Shown here: one piece after another, positions 41,690-55,654 of the stretch | How the letters are laid out: each line of letters opens with the position of its first letter | Numbering within the stretch: the first letter of the stretch is position 1 | Assembly (NCBI RefSeq): GCF_028769735.1 | Contig: NC_088169.1 | Location: 38,416,729-38,480,728, forward strand | Length of the DNA stretch: 64,000 nt | Reading direction: 5' to 3' | Source: Zonotrichia leucophrys gambelii | Lineage: Eukaryota; Chordata; Aves; Passeriformes; Passerellidae | Program-made: the position numbers and the translations under genes | Notes under the pieces: generated by a model | Database searches by the model: none | Told to the model about the DNA's origin: nothing | Seen by the model: the letters and a program-made list of their open reading frames with translations, nothing else

Positions 41690-44305
41690 AGAATGTGTGA
41701 GGAAGGAGAGACTCTGTCCTTCTTTAATCCTCTGGTCTGTGGCAATCGGGTTGGGCCAGTACATTTTTGCCACGCTTTTCCTGCTGTAGCTTCCTTTCTG
41801 GAAGATAATGACCCCAAGTATTGCTAGTATGTCAGAGGCAATTGAATTATAAATATATATATTAGATTCCAACTCATGGGCAAATTCTTTATGATGGATA
41901 AATTCTGGGTTTTATTGAGTTCTGCATATTTAATAAAATGCATTCATTAACATGCAAATGATTTTTTTAAAATTTGACATTATAAAGCAATTCTCATATC
42001 AAACTATTCCAAATTAGCTCTTTCTGGGTTTAGGAAGACATTTAGATAGATTCTTGTTGATTTTCAAGTGTGCTGAGTAACTGTTCTGAAATCCAGTTGT
42101 ATTCCTTTCCAGGAGTATTGAAAATCCTTTTTTTTTTACACACTTAAATATTAATTAATACTGTAAGTTAAAGCTCCCCCAAAAAACCAATTATGAATAA
42201 TTTCTGAACTTCTGAATCAATGTTTTTAATTTAACATCTAAGGTAAGGAAACATGGTTTCTTAGGAGCATGGCACCGTTTCATAACTTTAACCTTACATC
42301 ACTCCTGGAAATAGAAGTTGATTCTGGAAACAACATAGTACATAATAACCTAAGTCTGTCACCAAATATGAAAATCATGTGGGGTATGTGATTTGCCATT
42401 TCTCAATGGGAATATATGTCGAGCGTTATAATAACCTATGCACTGCTGTAAGCACCTCTGACAGGTTTGATATGCCAAAGGCAGCTGGGTTTGAAGAAAC
42501 AGTGGCTGTTTACCAAAGAATGACATTATCCCTGGTCTAAACTTGGGACCCGATAACTTTCGGTAGCACATCAGACAATCCCCTTTCTTTTCTTTGGATT
42601 ATAAATACAGCATTTCATACCAGAGACTTAGATTAACACATAATGGGAACATGAGAGATGACCTTTGCGTTAATCTTTTGTTGGAATATATTTGTTCAGA
42701 GAAATATATAAAAATAATTATAAAAGTATAAAAACATATGTTGGGGGGGGGCTGTATTTCAGTGTAAAATAAATATAATCTGGAGGATATTAGGCTCAGA
42801 AACTTTTTTTTCTTAAGCTTTTTAATAGAAGACTGCAAAAAATTTGGGGTTCTTTTTAGGCTGGAGACACATATTTGCACTAAAAGTTCAACTCTCCCTC
42901 TAAATTACAAACTTGACTTTTGAGCAAGAACCTTCATTTTTTTCCTGAGGATGTGGATACACATCAGCACATGGACATGCTGTGTTCACAGGTATCAAAA
43001 GTAGCCTTTAATAATTTTCTGAAAGTGATCAGCCAACTATTACCTGATTAGCCACTATTGTTTCCTGTGTTTAAAAGTGGCAATATCCATAACACTGCTT
43101 AATTTTTAGCTATTACATCTTATTTCTTGAGGGTCTGAAGAAGTTTTGAGGTCTTCCATGAAAGAGGAAGTGATGGGCAGGCGATAAGCAGAACCTCTTT
43201 CTCCAGGAAGGGTGGAAGGAATAAGCCCACCTGGTTTTAGTCTCTTCTATTATAGACTTACTATGTAAGCTTGTTACTGATATGCAATATATAGTATATA
43301 ATAAATATATAATGTGAATATGCTAGTCACCTATTTTTATAAAATTATGTCAGGTACCTGTTGCCTTTTTTAGCATTATATATGTCACAAACTCTGGGAG
43401 CACTGATAACGTCAGGCGACAAATGTGCAGCGTGTAAAAACTTACCTCCTTGTGCACGAGTCTCTTTGGGAACATTTCTGGCTTTGTAGTTGTGGTGCTA
43501 AATGAAAGTTCCTTACTTTAATTAAGGAAGGTGTCATCATAACACATGCTTCTGCATGACAAATTTGGATGCTATACATTTCTCAGAGTCTTTGTTAGAG
43601 ACTTTGAATTCCCTCATTGTTTTTGATAAATGCAACCACTTTGTTTTCCAGTGGCAGCTGTTACAGTTCTTGCATGTGCTGGGACTGCACAGGGCACTGC
43701 TGGCAGGAGGTCACTCTCATTATTCTCTCTCCTTGGCTGATGGTGAGCTGACCTGGCCGGGAGCCAGTGGAACAAACCTTTCTGTTCTCAATGCTGAAAG
43801 GAAAGAATTAATAGTTTTGGCATGTTCATACAATCTTTGAATGCTGAGCTCAATTCCATGTATATTTTTGTTCTGAACTTTCACTCTATCTGTTGCTTTT
43901 TTACAAGGCTAGCACGGTTAGGGATGGTAAAGAACATCATTGCTGCTGCTAGGGTTTCTTTTGCTGTGAACACTGTTTTAATGTTTATATTTACTTATCT
44001 GGAGTTTATTGATAGTTATAATTATAAACATCATGCTACAGCCCCTAAATATGAGCACTGTGTACATTTGCATCTTGCTGCAAGATCCTAGGCCATTTTC
44101 ACTTCTGTTAATATGATTATTATGAGGTGCAGGAAGTGACATTGCACTTCTCTTTGCCTTTAATTCCCACATAGGTTGACAGAAAATTAAGCCCTTTGTT
44201 TATCCAGAAGTTGTCAGAATGAATAACTGCAGAGTCTCTGCAGATATGTGTTTTACCTTGTTCAGTTATCATTCCTCCAGATCACTTCTTCCATTTAAGC
44301 AGACA
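41690..44305. other. gene desert, no gene seen
   Basis: AT-rich sequence with a G8 run near 42744 and TA-rich stretches. Only short chance reading frames are present. Confidence 0.45.
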
Positions 44306-44690
44306 GAATTACAGAACCACAGAATCATTTCAGCTGGAAATGATCTCTGAGACCATTGAGCCCAACATTTGGCAGAACACCATCATGTCAACTAGACCAT
44401 GGCACTGAGTGCCATGTTCACTTGAAGAATTTCAGGGATGACAACGCCACCACCTACCTGAGCACCTCATTCCAATGTTTAACCACCCTTTCACCACATG
44501 TCCAGCCTGAACCTCCCCTGGTTCAGCTTGAGGCTGTGTCCTCTCATCCTGTCACTGGTTGCCAACCAACCCCCATTTGGCTACAGCCTCCTGTTATGTG
44601 GTGGCAAGAGCAAAAAGATCTCTGAGCCTCCTTCTCTCCAGGCTAAACAACCCCAGCTCCCTCAGCTGCTCCTCAGAAGACTAAATTATT
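44306..44690 (-). mobile_element. CR1 LINE 3' fragment
   Basis: Reverse-oriented CR1: plus-strand ttacagaaccacagaatcat, then tcaactagaccatggcactg, then ctctccaggctaaacaaccc and cagctccctcagctgctcct. Confidence 0.88.
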
Positions 44691-45584
44691 ATGTTTCTAA
44701 CTCTCTTTTCCAAAGCATTCCAAGAATTCTTTTTACTCTCACATTACCTGTATTGTTAAGAAGTACCTCATCTACTCTGGAGTCCCAGTTATTTCTAAAC
44801 ACAGGGAGTTCAAGAAAAGAGTGCAAGGAACTCTCTCTGATTTATTCTTCTGTTCCAACAGAATGTCAGTCTCAGCTGCACTATTCAGAAATGTTTTCTG
44901 GTTTTGCACGTGTGCTGTTAAAAGTTAATTTATGCTATGACTCTCTAGTCTGATAGAAAGAAGAAGTGGAAAAGTGTAATAAAGTCAACATCTATCGCTG
45001 TTCACAAAGTCTATTACTCTGGGGTTGGTGGAGAAATTATTTGTTTTCATACAATTTATCAAATACTGAATATTGTTCACTTGTTAGTAGATTTCAGTGT
45101 ACACAGAAAGTGTGTATTTACTTAGTGCATGGAACTGAACTCAAACTGAAAGGTCTAATTATTACCTTCTTATTTTCCCCTTTTATCTTACAAGCTGTCA
45201 TCAATTTACATGTGTAACAGGATCTAGTTTGCTACCAGCCATATACTTTTGAATATAAGCATTTATGCTCATATACATGCACACCAGAAGTGTTAGCATG
45301 CAAGGAAATAAGCCTGGAGACTGACACATGCAGCTGTCAATGGCTCCAAGCAGAATTTTTAAATAACTGTTACTTGTGTTCATAGGACAGTTCATACATC
45401 CTCTGACTGTGCTCAGGGAGTCTTAGGTGGACTAATGCTTGCAAAGCTGTCATCAGCTATTTTAAATCCTCCTGGTGTCATGCAAATCTGCACTCAGTGC
45501 TCATCCAGCTAGTGAATTCATCTCAGTTCCTGTGCTCCATGCATCAGTGCTTGAGTTGTTAGCATCTTGATACACTTGGTAATC

Positions 45585-45960
45585 ACAGAATCATGGAATG
45601 ACTTGGGTTGGAAGGGACCTTAAAGATCATCCAGTTCCAGCCCTCTCTCCAAGGACAGGGACACTTTCCACTAGACCAGGTTGTTCAGAGCCCCATCCAA
45701 CATGGCCTTCAACACTTCCAGTGATGGAACATCCACAGCTTCTCTGGGCACCCTGGCCCAGTGTGTCACTGCCCTCACAGTGAAGAATTTGTTCCTAATA
45801 GCTAATCTAAACCTATTCTCTTTCAGCTCAAAGCCATTGCTCTTTGTCCTATTGCTACCTTGCAATCCAGGTAAGTGGATGTTCTTAAGTCTTGCATTTT
45901 GTGCCATATCTAAAACCAATCTGAGCATATCTGGGAGATGATATTTGACCACCCTTCTTT
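45585..45960 (-). mobile_element. CR1 LINE 3' fragment
   Basis: Reverse-oriented CR1: plus-strand aatcacagaatcatggaatg, then gttggaagggaccttaaaga, then ccactagaccaggttgttca and agctcaaagccattgctctt. Confidence 0.9.
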
Positions 45961-48900
45961 CTTATCTGCCATCTCCCTCCCAAGGAAAGATCAGCCAGAA
46001 ACATTTCTCAGGCCTTTTCAGTCCTGATCAAGTATATTCTCACCTCAGTTCTCAAAGTATAAGAATTTCTTTTCATCTTCTACAGCTTCCTGGAAAGCAA
46101 TAATTAAGTATGGCCTGAGTGATCTCTCCCCCATCTCTTCATGCTCTGCAGTTTTGGTTGCAAAATTTTCAACAGAGATGCATGGAAACTATAGCATTAA
46201 ATGGTGACAAAACTAAGAATGCTCTTTGCTCTGACTAAACTGGGGTTTTTGTGCCCTGCAATTACTCAGCTGGAACTCAGTGGGAATTAATGGATCAAAG
46301 CTGTTGTAAAACTGTATGGGTATGGCTCTTGCAGCCATTGCAAAGACTTTGGAAGAGAAGACTCAGGAATGGTGCAGGTAGTAACGCACATGTTGCACGT
46401 GGACTCATTTAAAATCCATAATTTAAACAAAGCTGAGCCTCATAAGTACTTCTCTGATATACCATTAAGAGTGTCCTGACCTATTTCTCCTCTGAGAATT
46501 TCTTGCTGGGTGAAATTAACCATGTCAGGTATCTGACCTCCACTTGAAGTTGTGTTGCATGTCACAAAGTATGCATTTCTTGTACACGGACACTTTGCTT
46601 GCCAAGTGGAAGATTTTTCATGAGATGCTGCAAGGGCAATAGATTGCTGAAGTACACATGACAGCTTTCAGCCCCAGACGTGTTTGGCTCTTCTCCTCAG
46701 CTCTTATAAAGCAATAGATTATATGACATGAATAAGTTCAAGAATATGACAAGAAGAAAGATGAAGCACAGGATTTCATCCACTGTGAGTACTCCTAAGA
46801 CCCTGTAGCATTACAAGACTTTTATTTATGTGGGATTTTATTTATGTGGAATTAATGTCATCCCAGGGTTAACCTTTGAATTTCTGGATATGCAGCCTTG
46901 TCTTGATTACCTGAGTACTTCAGCATGCAAAGCCCTTTGGGGATTGGATCTAAAACCACAGGTCTCTCAAATGTCTGTTCCACAATTAATCTCATTAACT
47001 GAAAAACAAATACAAAAAAAGAAGATCATTGCACTGCAGCATTCTGGGAAAACGCTAAGGATAGTAACATTACACTCACAAGTTGGGGGACTTGTTTTCA
47101 TGGGGAATTCATAGGTCTTTGCCAATTGCAGCAAATCACACAGCGGATGTCTGAGCAATGACATCAGGCATACTGAGGAGGCAAGAGGCAAGTTGGTGAT
47201 AAAGTCAGAAGGAGGTGGACTTGGCAAACTGCATCAGGCTCATGCCAGCTTGTGCCAGGACACGCGGCGAGCTTTTGGCCTTGAGCTTGATAGCACGACG
47301 GTCAGGTACAGCGCTAATGAAAGGGGTGGTGAAAAGATGACCTAGGAACAGGTCATGTGAAGGATGAAATTTATGGTGCTATTTATTTTGTGGTTTAATT
47401 GCTGCCTTCAGTCCTTCCAATTTTAGATGCAGGTTTTACTTTGATTTTGGAGTTATGGGTTGCTGTTTGGTTTAGTGTGTTTTATTTTGTTTTGTTTGGG
47501 GTTTTGTTTATTTGCTTTGTTGGTGGTTGTTGTTGTTTTTCCTCAAAGAAAATAACAGCAGGTTCTGTTTCCTAGAATATTGACCCTTAAGAAATGAGCC
47601 TTTTCCACATTAGGGGAGATTTCTAAACCCTCAGTTTGGATCAAGATCAGATTTAGCCCAGAGTAGAACTGTATCCAAATCAGGTTTAGGATCCAATGGC
47701 AGCAAACTATGTTTATGAACTTGTCATTCTCTTAGATGCTCTGTTCACTTTGAGTTCTTGGTCTTGTTTAAATGCTGAGCTGAGGTTATAGGCCCTCATG
47801 TGGTCAGGAATTAATTTGTATCTGCAAAAAAGAAGGTTGGATCAATTAATCAGTGAGGTAGGTCAGTTGACTTCTCAAAGAAGAGTTGGAAGAAAGTAAT
47901 GGTTTTGAATTGATATTCCATCAATCAGTTAGAATTCTTAAAATGACCCTTTCAATATTTATTAGTGGAAATGAAATGCAGCAGAAACATATCTCAGTAG
48001 ATGCTTTGACATCACTGCAGTTAAATATTTTTAAGTGGCAAGGCATTTCCCTAGGACTGTAGAAATGAGGGAATCCAGCCATGTCATCTAGCCCTATTCC
48101 TGCCCATGCAACATTATATGGCATTTGCTGTGGTTGGTGACTGTCAGGAACTTTTTAGACCATGTTATGGCAGCAGCCCTTGTGTTTGCAGTGACCCAGC
48201 CCACGGAGGGGATGGAAGAGGCTGTGCCAGTACAGGCACAAAAGATAATTCTGTTTGCCCTGCAGCTGTCTCACTCCTGTAAGTTTATGCCTATATCAGA
48301 GTGTCATTAACATCAGCTCTTTGTCCTCTCCTCCTCTGCCTAGAGGAGGTGTGAAACCAACCAAATGCTGCCTTTTGAAATGGATTGCTCCTTTTCTCTT
48401 TGCACAGTCAGTGCAAGATAGTGCATGTTTAATGTTTATATGATAAAGTGTTTATGTGCAAGGTCCCAGTCCCAGGCCTCACCTATATAGTAATGAATGC
48501 TGGCTCACAAGGTTTAATACAGACCTGCACTTAGAGTTTCACAGTGTTTTTATTCAGCTCTCAAGTGTATTTCTCCTTTTGTTTGGCAGGGCAGGCAAGT
48601 TTTCTGCAGACTGGCACACATGGTGAGCTCGGGTCAAATGGCCTGACCTGAGCAGGGTATGCTGAATTTTGACCAGTCAGGGCCCTCAGGTAACTCCAGC
48701 CAAATCATTCAAGGAGAAGCTGGAGGATGCAGCATGCAATTTTGGTTTCTTGTCTTTCATGGACTGATCTCTCTCTATCCTTTTTCTGATTTGTTTCAGT
48801 GGAGCACTGTAGAGAGGAGTTTGATTTCTGCCACTCTACCATTCCTTGACACTTGCAGACCCATCTCCATATTTTGGAGTAGCAGAGCAGTCGGAAATGT

Positions 48901-51900
48901 CACATTGTCATCTCTTAAATATGTCCCAACATTGTTTGCTACCAAAGAAGTGAAACTGGATAGTTGGAAAGCAAATGATCAGCAGCAAAGTCTGTCTTCT
49001 GCCAGCCCGCTCTACTGGATATGCTCTGTGTGAGACGAAGGGGTTTCACCTACAGACCTTGCCAAGATCCTCAGATTCTGGGCAATTTGATTCTGGGCAG
49101 AGAATTCATAGTTTCATGAAGATCTAACCTTTAAGCTCCTGTGCCTATGGATTTTTGTTCTGACCTCCTTTCACAAATTTTCTAGTTTATTGTTTGAAGC
49201 TGTTAATACCTCAAATATGTCAAGTGTTGCTTTGCCTCCTCCAGTTGTTACATCCTTTTCTTTAGCTTTCCAAGGACACTTGCCTCAACTGTCTTTATTT
49301 CTTTCTTTTTTTTATTTTTAAGAAGCCTTGACTTCTCCAGTGGCAGTAGCTTTTTTTTAATCACCTTGAAGAAGGTTTGTTATGTGCTATTTGTGCTGAC
49401 AGTTTCCCATGCTAAGTGCAGGCATTTTTAAACTGGACTATTCCTGCTCATTCCATGGGTTATTGGGTCAGCAGAAGCACTGAAACAACCCCAGAGGTAG
49501 CTGTATTGGTAAAGCCAACACATGCTGAAGTCAGGCGTTATCTGCATGGATGGCCTAGTGCTGGCTCTACATCCTGAAGTGCATGGTCTTCCCAGAGCCT
49601 ACTGAGTTCCTCTCTTAGCCAGAACTGAGTTCCTCTATTAGCCAGAACTGCAGTGTAGTAAGTGTAGGATTCCTTCTTCTGCATCTTACAGATGTTGAGG
49701 AAGTGCTGAGAAAAATCAGGGGAAGAAAATGACTGAAGTATTAATCAAGGCTTTCTATTTCCCAGTTTACTCCTTCCAGTCCCTAACCAGCTGTGAAAAT
49801 AAGACTGCATCTTTGGCAGATATATGTACCTTCACTACACCATTTATATGACACTAGGTCTTTTAACTAATCTTCAAGCAGTTGATAAAAAGATTTTTCA
49901 GGCCACAAGGACTAATTAGAGCATCCTGAGCCTCAAGGGACCACAGGGATCATCCTTTGTGTTCTGTTCTGTTCAGAGGAGGCACAAATGGACACTTGCA
50001 AAGTGTACACATTGGTGAGATATGTTCACAGTGTTGGAACTTCCCATTCTTCATTTGCATTGTTAATATTATGTTTATTGCAGCCATTAAAATACATCAG
50101 GAAAAACCCAAAAGCCAAACATCCCTGCTCATGTTTATATTTATACCATGTAATCTTTGGTCAAAAACTTAATGGGGCGCTTTTTCAAATACCAGCACAT
50201 GGTAATACCCACACAAATGTGCAGGTATGCTGATGCACATGCAAAACAGAACTTCTTTTTAAGCTTATCCAGAATTCTTACAAGTTCATGGCCTGCAGGA
50301 TGAAGCAAACTTTCCCCTGGACAGACTAGCACAAACTCAGCATTTAGGTCTCATTAAAGCTCCACTCTGAGAGGTTAAATTGCATCAAATGTTGCAGGAG
50401 CCTCATGCCACATCTCTGCAGGGGGAGTGGGTAGAGTTCATTCACTGTGAAGTAATGCTTGTGTTAATAGTTAGGGGTAGGATGACCAGGAATCCATGCC
50501 TGGAAAACCTGTGATCTTGATGATTTCAGTGCCCTCTCTGGCATCCTGTGAAAAATCTCACATGACAGCTTTGAAGGTGGATGGATCCCTTGCCAGTCAG
50601 CTGCTCCCTTCAGAAAATTCTTCCCCAAATATTCTCTGGATGAAAGAAATCCCTGTCAAAACACCCATGAGAAGGGAAAGAGCAGCAGCACTGTGTAAAC
50701 AGCCTCGGTAGTGCCCTAATTTCAGATGAGCCTGTGAAAAACACTGATAGGTCAGTAACGTCAGCCCATTAAATGTTGTAGTTCTGGAGCGCAGCTTGAG
50801 CTGCTTCAGTTCATTTGAAGCCTAGATTGCACCCCAGGCTCCTGGGGGAAGCTTGTCCCCAGTGCTTAGGGGAATGAGCTCGAAGGTGCATCCACGAGGC
50901 AGAAACACCTACAGAGTGACATCCTTTGGGATCAATCACTCAGGAATATATAAGTAAATAAGTATTTGTGCAAGGGACACTACCTTCATGGAAGGCATCT
51001 GGTCTGCAGCTTAGGCAAAAGTGCTGTGGAGGTGGGGACAGCCCCTATCCATGTGCCCCACGGGGCTCATGGAAAACTCTGGAAAGTGACTGCACCTGGG
51101 CAAGGCCATGCCTGCCAGCAGCAGGGCCCTACTTGCTTTAGGCATACAGATGCTGTAAGGTCCATGTCCCCAGGGAATGGGACTTTTCAGAGATGTTTCT
51201 GAGGCCATGCTTGAAATGCATAATGTTGGTAAGCAGCTCGTGAGGCAGCTCTGTGAGCAAGAGGTCAGCAAGTGAGGGAGTTCTCCCTGCTGATACAAGA
51301 CTGTGTCTGAGGACATATTTGAGATAGAAGTGGCCTGAGTGTAGCACAAAGCCCTTCTCAGTATTCTCCTCCCTAAGGCTTGCAGTGTGTAGCTCTTGAG
51401 GAGCCTCCCACCTGACTGCCACCATGTTCCAAACAGCAATTTCAGGCTGCCTGGCCTAGCAGGATTTGAAATGATGCCAGGATATGACAAATAAATTTCC
51501 ATGTGCTTGCAGGAAAGAAGTGCTGGGAACATCTGTGGGAGGTTGCCAGAAGCATGAGGTGTCCTCCATCATGGCTATGGCTGAGTAGGAATGTCTCCAG
51601 ACAGCAGAGAGCCACTTGAAAAATTCTGACTGGAACTGACCCCACAGTTCCCACTCCCTGGCTGGACTCTCCTTTTCTGGGCAAGTGGGCACTGCCATCT
51701 TGTCCTCATCAGCCTGAGTACCATTACCAGTCTGTCAGGATGGGTGACAAATCTCCTGGTGGCAGGAGGCAGCCCTAGAGTGCTGAGGCCTCTGTGATGG
51801 CTGTGGAGGAGGAGATGATCACTGGTTTCACCTCTGTTTCAGCTGCTGGAGAAGAAGCTGCCCCCACTCTCCTGGGGCTCAGCCATTCCTCCTGGGTGAG

Positions 51901-52865
51901 GAAGCAGCCCAGCTCACTGAGGCAGCAGCACCCCAAACCTTTGTGACGGAGTGAAGAGAAAAGAGTTGCCTGCAGGTACACGTGGCAGATTTTCTGTTGT
52001 TGCTGCTTATTATGGGAAGTCAGGAAGTGGACTGTTCTCAGGGTATTTTTGACCATGCAGGCCTTCTCACTCAGCAGTAATCTAATCCCCGCAGAGGCAG
52101 GGGGATCCTGTATACTGAGGTGAAGAGGGTAATTCTGCTGCCATTCTTCATGTCAGCCTTTTTAACTCACTCAGCAGCTTGCCACAGACTGAAAAAAGCA
52201 AGCATAAAATGCTATGCCAATGGATGTGTAAAATGGAATAGAAATGGAGAAAGGTAAATTGTGTTTCTGAAACTTAGTGAGGTGTCAGATATTGATCAAG
52301 ATAACTTGAGTCTTTGACAGTGCTAGACAGTTTAATTTCCCCACTCATATTAGCAAAATCTTTCTGTGTATAATGTCTCTTTTACTTTGGATGAATAGCA
52401 ATGCATTAAAAAAAGCCTTCATTCTCAATTTAATGAAAACACATCTCACAGTGATTTGATATATTTCATAATTGATAAAAAAAGCCACTTTCTCCTAGGA
52501 ACAAAGATTTCCCAGCTTATGAAAAGGCAACATCATTTTTTCCTTGGCTGCAAAGCTCATTTTTTGCTATAATTGGATATTAACACCTCTGACACTGACT
52601 GATATCAAAGGCAGCGCTCTGGCACTGAACCGGCAGGTTGGTAGCTGAGCTCATGACAGGGCTGCAAAGTACTTCTGACTTCAGGTTTCAGTTTCCCAGG
52701 GGAGGCCCATGCCAGGGTATTCCCTCTTTCCTCAGAGGTGTGGGGAGCAGCATCAGGAGTGTGCCTGGCTGGGTCAGGTGTCCAGCTTCAGTGTATTTCC
52801 TGGTACCACAGGGATGCAGCGTCACGGTTAAAAGATATGGATATCTGGATGTGCTTGTAGTGAGA
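45961..52865. other. gene desert, no gene seen
   Basis: No conserved exon, RNA gene or full mobile element was recognised in about 7 kb. Minor structure: a T/G-rich low-complexity tract near 47450-47540 and a 23-bp tandem duplication at 49601-49646 (actgagttcctctcttagcc units). Confidence 0.45.
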
Positions 52866-53130
52866 CATCTTAGAATATCCTGATCTGCAAGGGACCCACA
52901 AGGATTGTTGAATTCCTACTGCTGGCCCTGCCCAGGACAGCCCCAGGAGTCAGACCATGTGCCTGAGTGCATTTCCAAACACTTCTTGAAATATTGGTAG
53001 GCTTCGTGCCACAAAAAACCCATTTGTAATGTTCAATCCAAAACCCATTTCTAATGTTCAACCTAAACCCATTTCTAATGTTCAACCTAAATCTCTCCAA
53101 ACACAGCTTCATGCTGTTCCCTCACGTGTG
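52866..53130 (-). mobile_element. diverged CR1 LINE 3' fragment with internal triplication
   Basis: Reverse-oriented CR1-like sequence. Part of it, a 24-25-bp unit acccatttctaatgttcaac, is present three times in tandem (about 53018-53091), one copy slightly diverged. Confidence 0.7.
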
Positions 53131-53162
53131 TCAAAGACTTTGTGAAGCCATTTTTGAAAGAA

Positions 53163-53165
<3 letters not shown>

Positions 53166-53193
<28 letters not shown>
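53166..53193. repeat. (TG)n dinucleotide microsatellite
   Basis: About 14 uninterrupted TG units; likely length-polymorphic. Confidence 0.95.
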
Positions 53194-53194
<1 letters not shown>

Positions 53195-55154
53195 TCCATG
53201 TACACTCCTATGGGTATACATATTTCAGCCTAAACTTGGTTTCTGCTAGGTGTTTGAACAGTCACTAAATGGGACAGTTGGGGCTATTGCGTGTGGGTTA
53301 TGCATCTGTAGCACACTGAGATAAGGAAACATGTTATTCCTAACACTTTCAGGATCCTTCTGTACATTAAAGTCAAAAGATTTTAGGAGAAGTTGCCGAG
53401 GGAGGCTGGGAAGCTCCAGGATTCAAGAATATTTTCTTGGCAGGAGTTGCACCCTGTGGTAGAAATAAACACCTACAGGTTCTTTTAAAGTAAGAAATAC
53501 CCTTAAATGTGAAGACCCCTAAATGCACCTGCTGCTTATTGGACAGCTGCTTTCCAGGCCACATTTAACTGAAGAAGGAGCTACTTACATCACATCCACA
53601 TCAGATCCAAAGGAGTTCACATCTGGGGACCAAGGTCAAACATGAGCTCCTATGCACATTCATAACTTGAACATGCTGGGCGTTACTCACTGGTTATGGC
53701 TACACTACCCATGCTTGAGTCATGGCCTCCATGTGTACCTCTGTGACCTTTGTCAAGTTAGAGCTTGGGGTGCTGGCTTAGTGAAATAAAATAATGGAAT
53801 TAGGTGGCTTTGTTGGTATGGTGAGCTTTATTCTAACAGGACTGTGTTTCCACTCCAGCACAGACATGTCCCACTGCACAGGAGGCTTGGATCAGAGGTG
53901 TTACAGCATGTGTATATCAAAGGCTGTAATTGAAAGGATTCATCGCTTCCCTCATTGTCTGTGTCTGAAGCAAAAATCCCTGTCCAGATGTGGCAGCTCC
54001 ATGGGATGAAAGGACACTTGGCTGTGGCAAGCTCAGTATCCTGAGTGCTTTACAGGCAAACAGACAAGGTCACTACTGAGGAAAACTAAACACTATGTGA
54101 TCCAATAAGAAGTCTTTGACAGTAGAAAGTGAAAATGAGTAATGCAGTTGCTGAGATACCAATTTAGCAGGCTTGGGAGGGCCAGAGTCTCTGGTCTGCT
54201 GTGGCCAGGTTGCATTGCAGATAAAATAAGTAGTGCCCCTTCAGGTTTGTTTTAAATTACATTTTGACAAGTTTTAGTCATGGCTTTCCATCAAGAAACA
54301 ACTGTTCTCTTTGCATAGACAACCAGTAATCCTGGTGCCTGGAGTCTCAAGCCACCTGGGTGAGGTGGTGTGACTGGTCCAGCAGCCCAGCAGAAAAGGC
54401 AGCCTAACTTAGTCATTGTCCTCGTGCACTAGAAATGCCACAACAGAAATGGCAAATGACATCTGGTCAGAGGTCAAAATGCAGGCCTTTAAAGCAGGGG
54501 GAGGGTAAGATTAGAAAAGCTGCTGTTCCTGTGAAAGGAGTCTTTGCTCATGTAAAACTGCCAGAGAACTTCTCTAGCCAAGAAATGAGGAGAGTGATCT
54601 GGGAGCACAGCAGAGTAAGAGGGAGGATGGGGAAGAAATGGACAACTGAGGTGACTTCTCAACATCTCTGTTGCAGTCAATGTACAATGCAAATTGGTGT
54701 ATCTTGTACTGAATCTGGCTGGCAAAGGGGCTGCAGCACTCCTGCACAGGACAAGCCCTCAAACCACAGGCTTCACTCCTGGTGTGTAAATGCCCTGTTG
54801 ATTGATTTAAATGAGGCAGCTGTAGGACTCTTAGTAGGGTGGGAGCCTCTGTGCCAGCACAGAATGGTGAATGGAAATGAGAATGTTGTGCATCTTCCTT
54901 CTTCACTTCTGTTCCTCTTCCCACTGCCTCCCACCACACAGGGCCACTGCTTCCTTGCGCTTGGGTGCTGGCCAGCCACTGTGGCACACACAAACACTCT
55001 CCAGGAGAAAACCCCTCTCCTGTGGGGAGAGGCTTACCAAGCTCAGTGATGTCACAGCCAGTGAGTGCCAGGGCCACCTAAAGGCTGGGAGGTGGCGGGG
55101 AAGGCAGGCACAGCCATGGGGAGCAAACCTTCCTCCTTGCAGTGCTGGGGGCAC
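53194..55154. other. intergenic DNA left of the provirus, no gene seen
   Basis: Includes a 204-codon plus-strand frame at 54435-55049 with no recognisable domain and overlapping frames on the other strand. It is treated as chance. Confidence 0.45.
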
Positions 55155-55160
55155 CAAGGG
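55155..55160. repeat. target-site duplication, left copy (CAAGGG)
   Basis: The six bases caaggg immediately left of the left LTR recur at 63048-63053 immediately right of the right LTR. A 6-bp duplication fits alpha/betaretrovirus-type integrases. Confidence 0.88.
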
Positions 55161-55654
55161 TATTGGAATAAGTATCCCAATATAACCAGTTAGATGGTGC
55201 CTAGGCCAGTTCTGACCTTCGCTGCTTGGCCAGAGGCAGCACTGTGGTGTTTAACCCCAGAGGTACCTTGGCTGGCGGCAGAGTGCAGCGGGGCACAAGA
55301 CAGGACTCCGTTCTCCTCAGGAGAGAGCTTCTGGCGATGGTGAAGAAAAGAAGGGAGCGGATTCTGCTAGAAGGTAGCCAGATGTTTATTCCATGAGCAC
55401 AGATACGTCTGCACTGGGCTACTGCTGATAACAGAATGAAGCCACATGGTCTCATTCACATTTTAAGCTCAGGACAGGGGAAGGGGAGGGGACAGGTGAG
55501 TCACCAACCAGGTGAAGGGGCAGGGTCTCAAGGTACTAGGGCCACCTATCACACGACGCCTTGCTGGTATGTTAGCCTGATTGACAGGGCACACTCAGCG
55601 AGGGGCGAGGGGGAAGGGAGAAGGTAAAACAGGATATTGCAACACACCACAACA
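55161..55654 (-). repeat. 3' LTR of the provirus (494 bp)
   Basis: In transcription direction it begins TGTTGTGGTGTG and ends TTCCAATA. A TATA-like TTAAAA (55461-55466), preceded by C-rich boxes, is about 70 bp upstream of the AATAAA poly(A) signal at 55385-55390. This suggests a short R region. The usual terminal CA is TA here. Confidence 0.95.

Noticed and set aside
54435..55049. 204-codon plus-strand frame
   Set aside because: No recognisable domain, competing frames on the opposite strand, and no splice or promoter context; most likely chance.
38700..55150. Search for exons of genes that neighbour this block in mammals (for example TPP2, METTL21C)
   Set aside because: No frame of either strand showed recognisable sequence of these proteins; the region is left as gene-free.
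55201..55455. 84-codon minus-strand frame, repeated identically at 62594-62848
   Set aside because: It is inside the LTRs and is identical only because the LTRs are duplicates; no evidence that it is translated.
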